Numbered from the stretch's first letter, positions 41,050-50,640 are shown. The stretch is 64,000 bases of DNA from JAVKSL01 sp039583695 (GCA_039583695.1 JAVKSL010000005.1:14761-78760), one strand, 5' to 3'. Notes: generated by a model not told the origin, from the sequence alone. Made by a program: numbers and translations.

Positions 41050-42245
41050 TGGGCGCGCTGGCGGGGGCTGTCCTTCCGATCTCGCCGGTCACCGACCCAC
41101 TGTTCGCCAAGGGCGTGGGCTTGACGGTCGTGCTGATCGTGCTGGTCAAGGTGGTGGTCGCATTCGTGGCGCTGCTGATCGCGGTGCTGGGGATGATCTG
41201 GTTCGAGCGCAAGGTGATCTCGGACATGCAAAACCGGATCGGCCCCAACCGGGCCGGGCCGTTCGGCATCCTGCAGAGCCTGGCTGATGGGACCAAGCTG
41301 CTCTTCAAGGAGGACCTCATTCCCGAGCGGGCGGACCGCTGGGTGTTCCGCCTGGCCCCGTTCCTGTCGGTGGTGCCCGCGTTCGGCCTGTTCGCCATCG
41401 TGCCGGTGGGGGGGAACATCACCATCTTCGGGCACACCACCGAGCTTCAGGTGGCTGACCCTCCAATCGGCATCCTGTGGATGCTGGTCGCCTCCGCGAT
41501 CGCGGTCTATGGCGTGATGCTCGCGGGCTGGTCGTCGGGGTCCAAGTACCCCCTGCTGGGCGGCATCAGGGCGTCCGCGCAGATGGTCTCCTATGAGGCC
41601 GCGCTCGGCCTGTCGATCGTCGCGGTGGTGCTCATCACCGGCTCGCTCCATACGAGCGCCATAGTGGCCTCCCAGGACGCCAACCTTTACGGGCCGCTGC
41701 CCACCTGGAACGTGCTGCGCCTAGGGGTGGTGCCGTTCCTGATCTTCTTGGTGGCGATCACCGCCGAGCTCAACCGACCTCCCTTCGACCTGGCCGAGGC
41801 GGAGCAGGAGCTGGTCGGGGGATTCCACACCGAGTACTCCTCGTTTCGGTTCTCGTTGTTCTTCCTGGCTGAGTTCATGAACGTGGTCACCATGTCGGCG
41901 ATCATGGTCACGTTGTTCTTCGGGGGCCCGGACGGGCCGGCGCCCCATGTGGTGCGCTGGCTGTGGCCGATCCTGTGGTTCCTGGGCAAGACCATCATCT
42001 TTTGCTACTTCTACGTGTGGCTGCGGGCCACCCTTCCCCGGTTGCGCTACGACCAGCTGATGGAGCTGGGCTGGAAGGTGCTGATCCCCGGCTCGCTGTT
42101 CTGGCTGCTCATCATCGCCGGGATGCTCATAGACGACCGTTGGGGATTTGCCATCTTCGGCGGAGGGATCGTGGTCTCGCTGCTCCTAATCCGGGCCATG
42201 ACCGTGAGCAGGCAGCGCTCAGCCGCGGATGAGCTGGGCGCCTGA
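41049..42245 (+). CDS. nuoH: NADH-quinone oxidoreductase subunit H
   Basis: A 398-residue membrane subunit with about eight helices that couples quinone reduction to proton pumping. WFERKVISDMQNRIGPNRAG, LFKEDLIPERAD, AELNRPPFDLAEAEQELVGG and FHTEYSSFRFSLFFLAEF are the family signatures. It starts 1 base into the nuoG stop and abuts nuoI. Normal length. Confidence 0.97.
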   Translation: MGALAGAVLPISPVTDPLFAKGVGLTVVLIVLVKVVVAFVALLIAVLGMIWFERKVISDMQNRIGPNRAGPFGILQSLADGTKLLFKEDLIPERADRWVFRLAPFLSVVPAFGLFAIVPVGGNITIFGHTTELQVADPPIGILWMLVASAIAVYGVMLAGWSSGSKYPLLGGIRASAQMVSYEAALGLSIVAVVLITGSLHTSAIVASQDANLYGPLPTWNVLRLGVVPFLIFLVAITAELNRPPFDLAEAEQELVGGFHTEYSSFRFSLFFLAEFMNVVTMSAIMVTLFFGGPDGPAPHVVRWLWPILWFLGKTIIFCYFYVWLRATLPRLRYDQLMELGWKVLIPGSLFWLLIIAGMLIDDRWGFAIFGGGIVVSLLLIRAMTVSRQRSAADELGA

Positions 42246-43144
42246 TGCCCGGATTGGACGCGATAAAGGGCTTCAAGGTAACCATGCACCAGGTCTTCGC
42301 GCCCCGGATCACCACCGAGTACCCGGAGCAAAAGCGGCCCAAGCCGCCCCGCTTCCACGGGCGCCACGTGCTCGGCCGCTACGAGGACGGCATGGAGAAG
42401 TGCATCGGCTGCGAGCTCTGCGCGGGGGTGTGCCCGGCTCATTGCATCTACGTCCGGGGGGCGGACAACCCCCCCGATTCGCCGGTCTCGCCGGGAGAGC
42501 GCTACGGGTTCGTGTACGAGATCAACTTCTTGCGCTGCATTCACTGCGACCTGTGTGTGGAGGCCTGTCCGACTGAGGCGATCACCGAGTCCAAGATGTT
42601 CGAATTCTCCTTCACCAACCGCTCAGATGCCATCTACACCAAGGCCGAGCTGCTGGTCGGCGACGATGGCAAGCCGAAGGTGCTGCCCTGGGAGGACTGG
42701 CGCGAAGGTGACGACGAGATGACCTCGGGTTGGATGCGTGCCACCTCGCCATCGGGGATGGCCGCCTTCGAGGGGGTGCGCCAGTGGTCGGCCGACCTGG
42801 GCTACGGCGTCCGGGCGGGGGAGAGCGGCCAGTCGCCTGGGGCTGCCGAGGACGAGGTGAACGCCTTCCCGGTGCGTGAGCACGAGGCCAACCACCTGCC
42901 GGGGGTCACCGGGCGCCGGGCCAGGGTCAAGGCCCGGCGGGCGGGGGTGCGCCCCGGCGGGGTGGCTGCCTTCGCCAAGCCCAGGGCCAAGCCCGGCACG
43001 ATCCAGGGAGCGCTGGGGCCCAAGCACCGCCCGAGCATGAAGGAGAAGGTCCTGGACCGGCTCAACGCCGGACCGGTGAAGTTCGGCTCCTCTGGTCGGG
43101 GACGGCCAGGGTCGGCTGGGTCTGGCAAGGCGAGGCCCAGATGA
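42245..43144 (+). CDS. nuoI: NADH-quinone oxidoreductase subunit I with C-terminal extension
   Basis: A 299-residue subunit. Two 4Fe-4S motifs, CIGCELCAGVCPAHCI (about 56-71) and CIHCDLCVEACPTEAI (about 98-113), hold N6a and N6b. Conserved sequence ends near residue 175; the last 120 residues are rich in Arg, Gly, Ala and Pro, much longer than usual for NuoI. Whether the extension is translated to the end is inferred from the continuous frame and the 4-base overlap with nuoJ. Confidence 0.94.
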   Translation: MPGLDAIKGFKVTMHQVFAPRITTEYPEQKRPKPPRFHGRHVLGRYEDGMEKCIGCELCAGVCPAHCIYVRGADNPPDSPVSPGERYGFVYEINFLRCIHCDLCVEACPTEAITESKMFEFSFTNRSDAIYTKAELLVGDDGKPKVLPWEDWREGDDEMTSGWMRATSPSGMAAFEGVRQWSADLGYGVRAGESGQSPGAAEDEVNAFPVREHEANHLPGVTGRRARVKARRAGVRPGGVAAFAKPRAKPGTIQGALGPKHRPSMKEKVLDRLNAGPVKFGSSGRGRPGSAGSGKARPR

Positions 43145-43833
43145 CGCCGAACCTCCTGGGGGTAACGATTCCTGACGGCATCACTTTCGCCGGGGCGGCG
43201 CTGATGTGCCTGGTGGGGGCGTTCGGCGTGGTGCTGGCCCGCAACCCGGTCCACTCGGCCCTGTTCCTGATCCTCACCCTGTTTGGCGTGGCGGTGCTGT
43301 TCGTGGAACAGGACGCCCAGTTCCTGGCCGCGGTCCAGGTGATCGTGTACGCCGGGGCGATAGTCGTGCTTTTCCTCTTCGTCATCATGCTCATCGGAGT
43401 TGACCGCCGGGAGCGCCTGGCCGCGGACCCGCTCCGGGCACAGCGGCCGATGGCTGTGCTGCTCGGGCTGATGGTGCTGGCCGAGGTGCTCTTGCTGGCA
43501 CGCACAGCGTGGCCCGCCGGGCAGGCTTCGGTGGCCGGAGTGGCGAGCGGAGCCAGCTCGAACGTGGCCAAGCTGGGCGATTCGGTGTTCACCACCTACC
43601 TGCTTGCCTTCGAGGTGACCTCGGCACTCCTGGTCATCGCGGTGGTTGGTGCCGTGGTGCTGGCCCGCAGGACCCGGCCGGACCGCCGGTCCGAACCGCC
43701 GCCTGCGGTGTCGGAGGAGCCTGTTGCGACGCCGGGCCCAGAGCCGGCGCTGGTTGGGGACCCAGAGCCGGTACCTGTCGCGATACCGGCGGCGGCATCG
43801 GTGCTGGCTGAGGATGAGGAGGTGCCCAGTTGA
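43141..43833 (+). CDS. nuoJ: NADH-quinone oxidoreductase subunit J
   Basis: A 230-residue membrane subunit with five helices (about 15-175). [27 protein letters not shown]-type segment replaced by [21 protein letters not shown], and the terminal helix are characteristic. The last 50 residues are Pro-rich. Part of the antiporter-like membrane arm; overlaps nuoK by 4 bases. Confidence 0.94.
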   Translation: MTPNLLGVTIPDGITFAGAALMCLVGAFGVVLARNPVHSALFLILTLFGVAVLFVEQDAQFLAAVQVIVYAGAIVVLFLFVIMLIGVDRRERLAADPLRAQRPMAVLLGLMVLAEVLLLARTAWPAGQASVAGVASGASSNVAKLGDSVFTTYLLAFEVTSALLVIAVVGAVVLARRTRPDRRSEPPPAVSEEPVATPGPEPALVGDPEPVPVAIPAAASVLAEDEEVPS

Positions 43834-44135
43834 GCATTGGGGGAGCGTGGTATCTGACCCTGGCGGCGGCGATCTTCTCCATCGGAGCGGTGGGCCTGCT
43901 GCTGCGGCGAAACGTGCTGGTCATGTTCATGTGTGTGGAGCTGATGCTCAACGCCGCCAACCTGACCTTCGTCACCTTTGCCCGGATGTTGAACGACATC
44001 GGGGGCCAGGTCCTGGTCTTTTTCGTGCTCGTGGTCGCTGCTGCCGAGGTCGTGGTCGGTCTGGGGATCATCGTGTCCATCTACCGCAGGCGGCCTGGCG
44101 CCACCGCGGACGACCTCCACGTGCTGAAGGGCTAG
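43830..44135 (+). CDS. nuoK: NADH-quinone oxidoreductase subunit K
   Basis: A 101-residue three-helix subunit (MrpC-like). [26 protein letters not shown] with the conserved Glu and [19 protein letters not shown] with the second Glu match the proton path residues. Stop is 6 bases before nuoL. Confidence 0.96.
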   Translation: MSIGGAWYLTLAAAIFSIGAVGLLLRRNVLVMFMCVELMLNAANLTFVTFARMLNDIGGQVLVFFVLVVAAAEVVVGLGIIVSIYRRRPGATADDLHVLKG

Positions 44136-44141
44136 GGGACC

Positions 44142-46190
44142 GTGCTCCACGCAGCGTTTCTCATCGTGGTGCTCCCGCTGGTTGGGTTCTTTGTCCTGCT
44201 CATCGCGGGCCGCCGGCTGGGCAACCCGTGGGCCGGATGGCTGGCGACGGGCATGGTCAGCCTGTCCTTCGTGGCTGCGCTGGTCACTTTTGTGGGCCTG
44301 GCATTGCGGACGGGGGGGCATCGGGTATTCGTCCAGAGGTTGTTCGACTGGCTTCCGGTGGGGGGCTTCAACGCCAACGTGGCGCTGAGGGTGGACCCGC
44401 TCTCGATGGTGATGGCCCTGTTCGTCACCGGGGTCAGCGCGATCATCCACCTCTACTCGATCGGCTACATGGAGCACGACGAGGGCTTCTCCAAGTTCTT
44501 CGTCTACCTCAACCTGTTCGTGTTCTCCATGCTCATCCTGGTGCTGTCGAACAACTTCGTTTTCACCTTCGTCGGCTGGGAGGGGGTGGGTGCGTGCTCT
44601 TACTGGTTGATCTCGTTCTGGTTCGACAAGGACTCGGCCGCCAGCGCGGGCAAGAAGGCGTTCGTGTACAACCGGATCGGCGACCTCGGCTTCGTGGTGG
44701 CCATGGCCTTTTTGTTCAGCTCCACCGGGACCCTCAGCTACACCGGGGTGTTCGCCGCGGCGACCAGCGGCCACATCACCCAGACCACTGCCACGGCGGT
44801 TGGCCTATTGCTGTTCTTGGGGGCGGTGGGCAAGTCCGCCCAGATCCCGCTGTACCCGTGGCTGCTGGATGCCATGGAGGGCCCGACGCCTGTATCCGCC
44901 CTGATCCACGCCGCGACCATGGTCACCGCGGGCGTCTACCTGATGGTCCGTATCAGTCCCATCCTGGCGCTCACCCCGGTGACGATGACCATCATCGCCA
45001 GCTTTGGCGTCGCTACCGCCTTCGCTGCCGCGCTTGCCGCCAGCGCCCAATCCGACATCAAGAAGGTCCTGGCGTTCTCGACGGTCTCCCAGCTCGGGTA
45101 CATGTTCCTGGCGGTCGGGTCGGGGGCCTACAGCGCGGCGATCTTCTTGATGGTCGCCCACGCCTTCTACAAGGCCCTGCTGTTCCTCGGCGCCGGCTCG
45201 GTGATCCATGGCATGGGTGACGAGCAGGACCTGAAACGCATGGGGGGCCTGCGCAAGTACATGCCGGTGACCTCAGGGACGTTCCTGGTTGCCTGGCTGG
45301 CTATCGCCGGGGTGTTCCCGCTGGCCGGCTTCTGGGCCAAGGGGGCAGTCCTGACCGGGGCCTTCGCCAACAACCATGCGATGTGGGTGCTCGGCGAGCT
45401 GACGGTCATACTCACCGCTTACTACATAGGCCGGGAGTTCTACTTGTGCTTCTACGGCGAGGAGCGCTGGCGCCGCATAGCCGACCTGGCGACGGGCGTC
45501 CCCGGGGGCCCCGGACGGTTGGTTGCCGGGACTGCGGCGGCCGGCGACGCTGGGCTTGGCCCGGCTGGCGACGCTGGGCCTGCGGCGGCCGGCGACGCTG
45601 GGCCTGCGGCGGCCGGGCCGGTCGGGCACCACGGCTTGGCGGCGGGCGCCGGGCCGCATGAGTGCCGTCCTGTGATGCTGGTTCCCCTGGTTGTGCTGGC
45701 GGTCGCTGCGATCTTCGCTGGCCTGCTGGACCTGCCATTCCACCCGAGCTGGCCATTCTTGGACCACTGGCTGGCGCCGGTCGTCGGCGCCTTCGAGCAT
45801 CCCTCCCCGGCTGGGCTCGGCCTGGCTGTCGGCCTGCCGGTGATCGATGGGGTGATGGCCCTGTTGGGCGTGGGTATCGTCACCGCTCTGTGGCTAAGGC
45901 ACTGGGATCGGCCCGAGCTGGAACCTCTCGTGCTGCGCAAGGGGTGGTTCCTGGATTCCATCTACGAGGCCACCATTGCCCGGCCGGGCTACCTGGTGGC
46001 GGGCTTCGCCGCCTTCGTGGTGGACAACCGGGTCATCGACGGGGTGGTGAACGGTTCGGCGAGCCTTGTCCAAGTGCTCGGCTCCAAGGTCCGTCGCCTG
46101 CAGACCGGCTACGTGCGTAACTACGCCCTTGGCCTGGCGGCTGGGGCAGTTGTACTGATGGCCTGGGTGCTGTCCCGGGCCGGGGTCTGA
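44142..46190 (+). CDS. nuoL: NADH-quinone oxidoreductase subunit L with repetitive insertion
   Basis: A 682-residue MrpA-like antiporter subunit with about 15 helices. GTG start. FVGWEGVGACSYWLISFW, AMEGPTPVSALIHAATMVTAGVYL and the Lys-rich channel helices are conserved. Residues about 450-506 hold a GDAGPAAA-type repeat (24-bp DNA units, 45531-45617) inside the loop before helix 13, which is unusual for NuoL. The C-terminal lateral helix and anchor helix follow. Confidence 0.95.
   Translation: MLHAAFLIVVLPLVGFFVLLIAGRRLGNPWAGWLATGMVSLSFVAALVTFVGLALRTGGHRVFVQRLFDWLPVGGFNANVALRVDPLSMVMALFVTGVSAIIHLYSIGYMEHDEGFSKFFVYLNLFVFSMLILVLSNNFVFTFVGWEGVGACSYWLISFWFDKDSAASAGKKAFVYNRIGDLGFVVAMAFLFSSTGTLSYTGVFAAATSGHITQTTATAVGLLLFLGAVGKSAQIPLYPWLLDAMEGPTPVSALIHAATMVTAGVYLMVRISPILALTPVTMTIIASFGVATAFAAALAASAQSDIKKVLAFSTVSQLGYMFLAVGSGAYSAAIFLMVAHAFYKALLFLGAGSVIHGMGDEQDLKRMGGLRKYMPVTSGTFLVAWLAIAGVFPLAGFWAKGAVLTGAFANNHAMWVLGELTVILTAYYIGREFYLCFYGEERWRRIADLATGVPGGPGRLVAGTAAAGDAGLGPAGDAGPAAAGDAGPAAAGPVGHHGLAAGAGPHECRPVMLVPLVVLAVAAIFAGLLDLPFHPSWPFLDHWLAPVVGAFEHPSPAGLGLAVGLPVIDGVMALLGVGIVTALWLRHWDRPELEPLVLRKGWFLDSIYEATIARPGYLVAGFAAFVVDNRVIDGVVNGSASLVQVLGSKVRRLQTGYVRNYALGLAAGAVVLMAWVLSRAGV
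45531..45617 (+). repeat. 24-bp tandem repeat inside nuoL
   Basis: About three and a half imperfect copies of a GC-rich unit encoding GDAGPAAA, in frame, within a cytoplasmic or periplasmic loop. No other NuoL signature is disrupted. Confidence 0.8.
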
Positions 46191-46201
46191 GGGGCAGGGC
46201 C

Positions 46202-47851
46202 GTGCCGGACGGTTCCGCGGTGCATGCGCTGCTGGGCCAGGTGAGCGCGGCTCACGACTACCTGCTGACCTCGATCGTGGGACTGCCTGTGGTGGCTGCG
46301 GTCGTGGTGGCGGTGCTCCCGGCCAGGGAGCGCCTGGTACGCGCGGTGGGGGTCTTCACCGTCCTCGCCACGCTCGCGCTGGCCATTGTCATCGGGGTCG
46401 AGTTCGTCCCCGGCGTGGCGGGCTATCAGATGGTGGCCAACTACGCCTGGATACCCACCTTTGGAATTTCCTTCCATCTGGGGGTCGACGGGATCTCGCT
46501 GTTCCTGGTGCTCCTGACCGGGGCATTGTTCCCCCTGGCCCTGGTGGGCGGGGCGGTGAAGCGCAACCCCAAGAGCTACGTGGCCTGGATGCTCCTCCTG
46601 GAGGCGGCCTGCATGGGGAGCTTCCTGTCGCTGGACCTGTTCCTGTTCTTCGTCTTCTTCGAGCTGACCTTGGTACCGATCTACTTCGTGATCGCCGGCT
46701 GGGGGTTCGAGAGGCGCGGGTATGCGGCGGTCAAGTTCTTCTTGTACACCTTCTTGGGCTCGGCCTTCTTCTTCGTGGGAATGCTGGCTGTGGTGTTCAT
46801 CCACGCCGACCACACGGGCCAGGTGACCTTCAACTTGTTGCGCCTGGAAGCTGACCCTGGGGTCCTGGGCGGGGTCGGGGTCTGGTTGTTCCTCGCCTTC
46901 ACCGCCGCGTTCGCGGTGAAGGCCCCGCTCTTTCCCTTTCACACCTGGTCACCAGACGCGTATGCCGAGGCACCCACCGGTGGGGTGATAATCCTGGCCT
47001 CGGTGATGGCCAAGCTCGGGACCTACGGGATGATCCGCTTCGACCTCGGCCTGTTCCCCAAGGCCAGCGTGTACTTCGTGCCCCTGATGCTGACCCTGGC
47101 GGTGATCGGGATCATCTACGGCGCCGTCGTGGCGTGCCGCCAACCCGACCTCAAGCGACTCGTTGCCTACTCGTCGGTGTCCCACATGGGCTTCATCGTG
47201 CTCGGTCTGTTTGCGCTCACCGCCCAGTCGATGACCGGCGGGGTGATCGAGATGCTCAACCACGGCCTGTACACGGCTGCCCTGTTCCTGCTCATCGGGT
47301 TCATCTACCGGCGCTGGGGGACCTGGCAGGCCAACGAGCTGCGGGGGATCCAACGCGTGGCACCCATCCTGGCGGGTGCCTTCACGGTGGCAATGATGGC
47401 AGCCATCGGCCTGCCTGGCCTGAACGGCTTTGTGGGCGAGTTCCTGATCCTGATCGGCACCTTCGTGACCCATCGATGGTGGGCCGTGGCCGCCGCGTCG
47501 GGGGTCGTCATCGCCTCGATATACATGCTGTGGGCTTTCCAGCAGGCCTTCCACGGCAAGCCCAGGGGGGTTGTGGCCCAGCCCGCCGGCGCGGCCACCG
47601 GGCCGGGAGCGTTGCGAGGGGTGGTTGGGGACCTGAGCATGGGTGAGCGGGCATTGATAATCCCGCTCCTTTTGGTGATCGCCTTCCTCGGGGTCTACCC
47701 TGCCCCGGTGCTCAACCGGATCACTCCCTCGGTAGATGCCCTGATCTCCCACGTCGAGGTCAACAGCCACTATGTCGAGCCGCCGGTGGCGAACCTGGGA
47801 TCCCGGTTCGTCGCCGTTCGGACCTCCACCAAGCCGGCTGGGGGCGGCTGA
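46202..47851 (+). CDS. nuoM: NADH-quinone oxidoreductase subunit M
   Basis: A 549-residue MrpD-like antiporter subunit with about 14 helices; GTG start. FELTLVPIYFVIAGWGFERR, FPFHTWSPDAYAEAPTGGVI and SVSHMGFIVLGLFALT are diagnostic. It starts 11 bases after the nuoL stop and overlaps nuoN by 1 base. Normal length, no insertion. Confidence 0.96.
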   Translation: MPDGSAVHALLGQVSAAHDYLLTSIVGLPVVAAVVVAVLPARERLVRAVGVFTVLATLALAIVIGVEFVPGVAGYQMVANYAWIPTFGISFHLGVDGISLFLVLLTGALFPLALVGGAVKRNPKSYVAWMLLLEAACMGSFLSLDLFLFFVFFELTLVPIYFVIAGWGFERRGYAAVKFFLYTFLGSAFFFVGMLAVVFIHADHTGQVTFNLLRLEADPGVLGGVGVWLFLAFTAAFAVKAPLFPFHTWSPDAYAEAPTGGVIILASVMAKLGTYGMIRFDLGLFPKASVYFVPLMLTLAVIGIIYGAVVACRQPDLKRLVAYSSVSHMGFIVLGLFALTAQSMTGGVIEMLNHGLYTAALFLLIGFIYRRWGTWQANELRGIQRVAPILAGAFTVAMMAAIGLPGLNGFVGEFLILIGTFVTHRWWAVAAASGVVIASIYMLWAFQQAFHGKPRGVVAQPAGAATGPGALRGVVGDLSMGERALIIPLLLVIAFLGVYPAPVLNRITPSVDALISHVEVNSHYVEPPVANLGSRFVAVRTSTKPAGGG

Positions 47852-49629
47852 TGTACGTGGCTCTGGCCACTTCGATCGGGGTTCCGGTCACCCCGCTCGG
47901 ACCGCTGGTCCGGCCCCCTATCGCTTACACGGCGATCATGCCTGAGCTGATCCTGCTGGGCGGCGCGCTCGGGGTGCTGGTACTGGCTTCTCTGACCTCG
48001 CGACGGCTGCACACGATGGTCCACGCGGCGGCCACCGTCGCCGTTTCACTGGCGGCCATGGGCTGGACCGTGATCGTGCTGTGGCCCCGGGTGACCGGCC
48101 ACGGCGCCGGCCCCCACGGCGCGTTCAGCGCGCTGTCGGGAATGGTGGCCGTGGACGGGTTCACGCTCTTGGTTTTCGTGCTGGTCGAAGCCTCGATAAT
48201 CCTGGGCGTGGCAGTGTGTGCGGCCTGGCTGGAGCGCGAGGGCATCACTGGTCCAGAGCTGTACGTCCTGGCCCTGTTCTCAGGAGCAGGGGCCATGCTG
48301 ATGGCGACGGCCAACGACCTCATCTTGATCTTCCTGGGCCTGGAGATCCTTTCGATCCCCCTGTACATCCTGGCCGGGCTCAACGCTCGGAGGGAGGACT
48401 CGGGCGAGGCCGCGATGAAGTACTTCATCCTCGGGGCGTTCTCCTCGGCCATCTTCATCTACGGGGTGGCCCTGACCTACGGCGCCACCGGGTCCACCAA
48501 TCTGGCCCAGATCGCCACTTTCTTGAGCACCAACGTCCTGGCCTCCAACGGCTTGGTGCTCGCCGGGATGGCGCTGCTGCTGGTCGGCTTCAGCTTCAAG
48601 ATCGCCGCGGTGCCGTTCCACACCTGGACGCCGGACGTCTATCAGGGCTCGCCGTCCCCGGTCACCGGGTTCATGGCGGCAGTGGCCAAGGCAGGTGGGT
48701 TCGCTGCCTTGCTCCGGGTGTTCTTCTCCGCGTTTTCCACCCTGCGCCTCGACTGGCAGCCGGCTATCTGGGCGCTTGCTGTGCTGAGCCTGGTGGTGGG
48801 GGCCGTGCTGGCGGTGATGCAGGCTGACATCAAGCGGATGATGGCTTACTCGTCCATCAGCCACGCCGGCTTCGTGGTGGTGGGTCTTTACGCGGCGACC
48901 GTGGCCGGGATCTCGGGCTCGCTGTATTACCTGCTTGCATACGCTTTCATGGTGATTGGAACGTTCGCGGTCATCACTGTTGTCGGTGGAGGCGGCGACG
49001 GGAATCACAGGATCGAGGCCTACAGGGGCCTGGCAAAACGCAACCCTGTCCTGGCTGCGTGCATGACGGTGCTATTGATTGCCCAGGCAGGCATCCCCTT
49101 CACCACGGGGTTCTTCGCCAAGTTCTACGTGATCGCGGCTGCCATTGCCCAGGGCCAGTACGTGATTGCCGTGATTGCCATGGTCTCGGCGGTGATCGCG
49201 GCGTTCTTCTACCTTCGGGTGGTCGTGGTCATGTACACTCCGGGCGCTCGGGCTGGAGGCCCTGGTGATCGGGCTCAGCTGGCTCTCGCTGGCGTGCGGA
49301 TACCGGCTATGGCTGGGTCGGTGGGGGCTTCCAGGGCCTCGGTGGGTAGCCCCAGGGTGTCGGGGGGCCTTTCTGGCGACGACCTGGATGGCTTGGCCTC
49401 GACCGCGAGCGGGCTGGCGACGGATGGCGGGCCGGAGATGGCGACTGTTGGCGGGTCAGCGCCGGCGGCTACCGCGATGCAGGGGCTGGGGGCAACTGGG
49501 CTCGAGCGCCTTCGGGTTCCCGTGGCAATCTGGGCGGTGCTCTTCGTGACCGTGGTGGTCACCGTGGGTTTTGGGGTCTACCCAGCGCCGCTGGTCGACT
49601 TCGCCAAGCAGGCCACCCTGCTGTTCTGA
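47851..49629 (+). CDS. nuoN: NADH-quinone oxidoreductase subunit N with low-complexity insertion
   Basis: A 592-residue antiporter-like subunit, longer than usual (about 480-530). PLYILAGLNARREDSGEAAMKYFILG, FKIAAVPFHTWTPDVYQGSP and SSISHAGFVVVGLY are conserved. Between residues about 463 and 550, in the loop before the last helix, sits an 85-residue Gly/Ala/Ser-rich insertion. The last helix ends in VDFAKQATLLF. The same terminal peptide is nearly repeated at 50645-50703 after the inserted gene pair. Last gene of the operon. Confidence 0.94.
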   Translation: MYVALATSIGVPVTPLGPLVRPPIAYTAIMPELILLGGALGVLVLASLTSRRLHTMVHAAATVAVSLAAMGWTVIVLWPRVTGHGAGPHGAFSALSGMVAVDGFTLLVFVLVEASIILGVAVCAAWLEREGITGPELYVLALFSGAGAMLMATANDLILIFLGLEILSIPLYILAGLNARREDSGEAAMKYFILGAFSSAIFIYGVALTYGATGSTNLAQIATFLSTNVLASNGLVLAGMALLLVGFSFKIAAVPFHTWTPDVYQGSPSPVTGFMAAVAKAGGFAALLRVFFSAFSTLRLDWQPAIWALAVLSLVVGAVLAVMQADIKRMMAYSSISHAGFVVVGLYAATVAGISGSLYYLLAYAFMVIGTFAVITVVGGGGDGNHRIEAYRGLAKRNPVLAACMTVLLIAQAGIPFTTGFFAKFYVIAAAIAQGQYVIAVIAMVSAVIAAFFYLRVVVVMYTPGARAGGPGDRAQLALAGVRIPAMAGSVGASRASVGSPRVSGGLSGDDLDGLASTASGLATDGGPEMATVGGSAPAATAMQGLGATGLERLRVPVAIWAVLFVTVVVTVGFGVYPAPLVDFAKQATLLF

Positions 49630-49630
49630 C

Positions 49631-49690
49631 CAGGGCTGTTCGGATCAGGGCTGTTCGGATCAGGGCTGTTCGGATCAGGGCTGTCCTAGG
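49631..49690 (+). repeat. 15-bp tandem repeat after nuoN
   Basis: CAGGGCTGTTCGGAT occurs at 49631, 49646 and 49661, with a partial fourth copy at 49676-49690 that ends CCTAGG. It starts within a base of the nuoN stop. A degenerate version (GATCGGGGCTGTTTTGATCAGG) occurs at 50701-50722 after the second nuoN-like tail. Confidence 0.9.
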
Positions 49691-49694
49691 ATGA

Positions 49695-50123
49695 ATGTCC
49701 TTGCCTGGTGAACGATCCCAAGTCCGGTTGCGTCGGGGGGCGATCTGCGTGGACGCCCTTGCCGGACGAATCGCGGACGCACTTGCTTGCGGCCGTGACG
49801 AGGAGGCCTGGCGCTGGCTGATCCAGTTCGTGGACGACTTCCGGGGTTCGTCCCCTCGCGGGCAAGCCACGCTTGTGAACGCGCGCCCCCCGCTCACCGG
49901 CGCTCGACGCTACGACGCGGCGCTCGCCGCGTTGGTCGAGCACTTGTCTGCCCAGGCCGACATAGCCACACCTCGTTGGACGGGAGAGCCGGAGCGCTTT
50001 GCAGAGCCGTGGTGGTTCGTGGCGGGGCTGGCTGGCTACCGTGCCGTCGCACTCCGAGACAGCCCGATCTCCTTCAAGCGCCACGGGGTATTTGTCACCG
50101 CAGGGGCCTTCGAGCGTGTTTGA
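49695..50123 (+). CDS. uncharacterised protein preceding the nucleotidyltransferase-like gene
   Basis: A 142-residue protein I do not recognise. It is helical at the N-terminus (ALAGRIADALACGRDEEAWRW), with several Trp and Arg and a conserved-looking RWTGEPERFAEPWWFVAGLAGYR near residues 94-116. No signal peptide or membrane helix. An ATG 3 codons earlier (49692) is out of frame; this ATG is used. Its stop overlaps the GTG of the next gene, so the two form a translationally coupled pair. It could be the antitoxin-like partner of the nucleotidyltransferase, by analogy with two-gene type IV systems; this is inference. Confidence 0.65.
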   Translation: MSLPGERSQVRLRRGAICVDALAGRIADALACGRDEEAWRWLIQFVDDFRGSSPRGQATLVNARPPLTGARRYDAALAALVEHLSAQADIATPRWTGEPERFAEPWWFVAGLAGYRAVALRDSPISFKRHGVFVTAGAFERV

Positions 50124-50631
50124 GCTGCTCGGACGGGCCGAGATCCTGGCCGCGTTCGACAAGCTATCGTCGGAGCTTGCTCGGCGTGGTCTGCGTGCCG
50201 ACATCTTCGTCGTCGGGGGTGCAGCCATGGCGCTGGCTTATGCCCCTGAGAGGCGAACCCGCGACGTGGACGCAGTGTTCTCCGATCCCAGCGCCGTTTA
50301 CGAGGCAGCGCGCGCGGTTGCACGCCGGATGGGCCTGCCGTCAGACTGGCTCAACGACGCGGTCCGCAGCTACCTCCTCGGAACGGACTCGCAGGAGCGT
50401 CCAGTCTACGAGAGCCGCTCACTTCAGGTCGCCATCGCCTCCCCCCCCTACTTGCTGGCGATGAAGCTGCTGGCTGCGAGGGTGGAGCAGGACGTCGGCG
50501 ACATCCGATCGCTTTACGACATCTGTGGCTACTCCGAGCCAGCTGACGGACGACGCCTCTTGGAGCGCTACCTACCCGGAGTTGCGGTTCCGGACAAGAC
50601 GGCTGACCTGTTGGACGAGCTATTCGGCTGA
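50116..50631 (+). CDS. nucleotidyltransferase-fold protein (DUF6036/AbiEii-like)
   Basis: A 171-residue protein; GTG start overlapping the upstream gene by 8 bases. VVGGAAMALAYAPERRTRDVDAVF (about 33-56) matches the GG ... DxD metal-binding core of minimal nucleotidyltransferases, and SPPYLLAMKLLAARVEQDVGDI fits the helical domain of DUF6036 and AbiEii proteins. AbiEii toxins transfer nucleotides to tRNA, but many DUF6036 proteins have unknown roles. The pair is flanked by two versions of the nuoN tail and probably arrived by insertion. Confidence 0.7.
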   Translation: MFELLGRAEILAAFDKLSSELARRGLRADIFVVGGAAMALAYAPERRTRDVDAVFSDPSAVYEAARAVARRMGLPSDWLNDAVRSYLLGTDSQERPVYESRSLQVAIASPPYLLAMKLLAARVEQDVGDIRSLYDICGYSEPADGRRLLERYLPGVAVPDKTADLLDELFG

Positions 50632-50640
50632 GGCGCGTCC

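Noticed and set aside
43646..45220. Plus-strand frame of 524 codons across nuoJ-nuoL
   Set aside because: Out-of-frame shadow of nuoJ, nuoK and nuoL.
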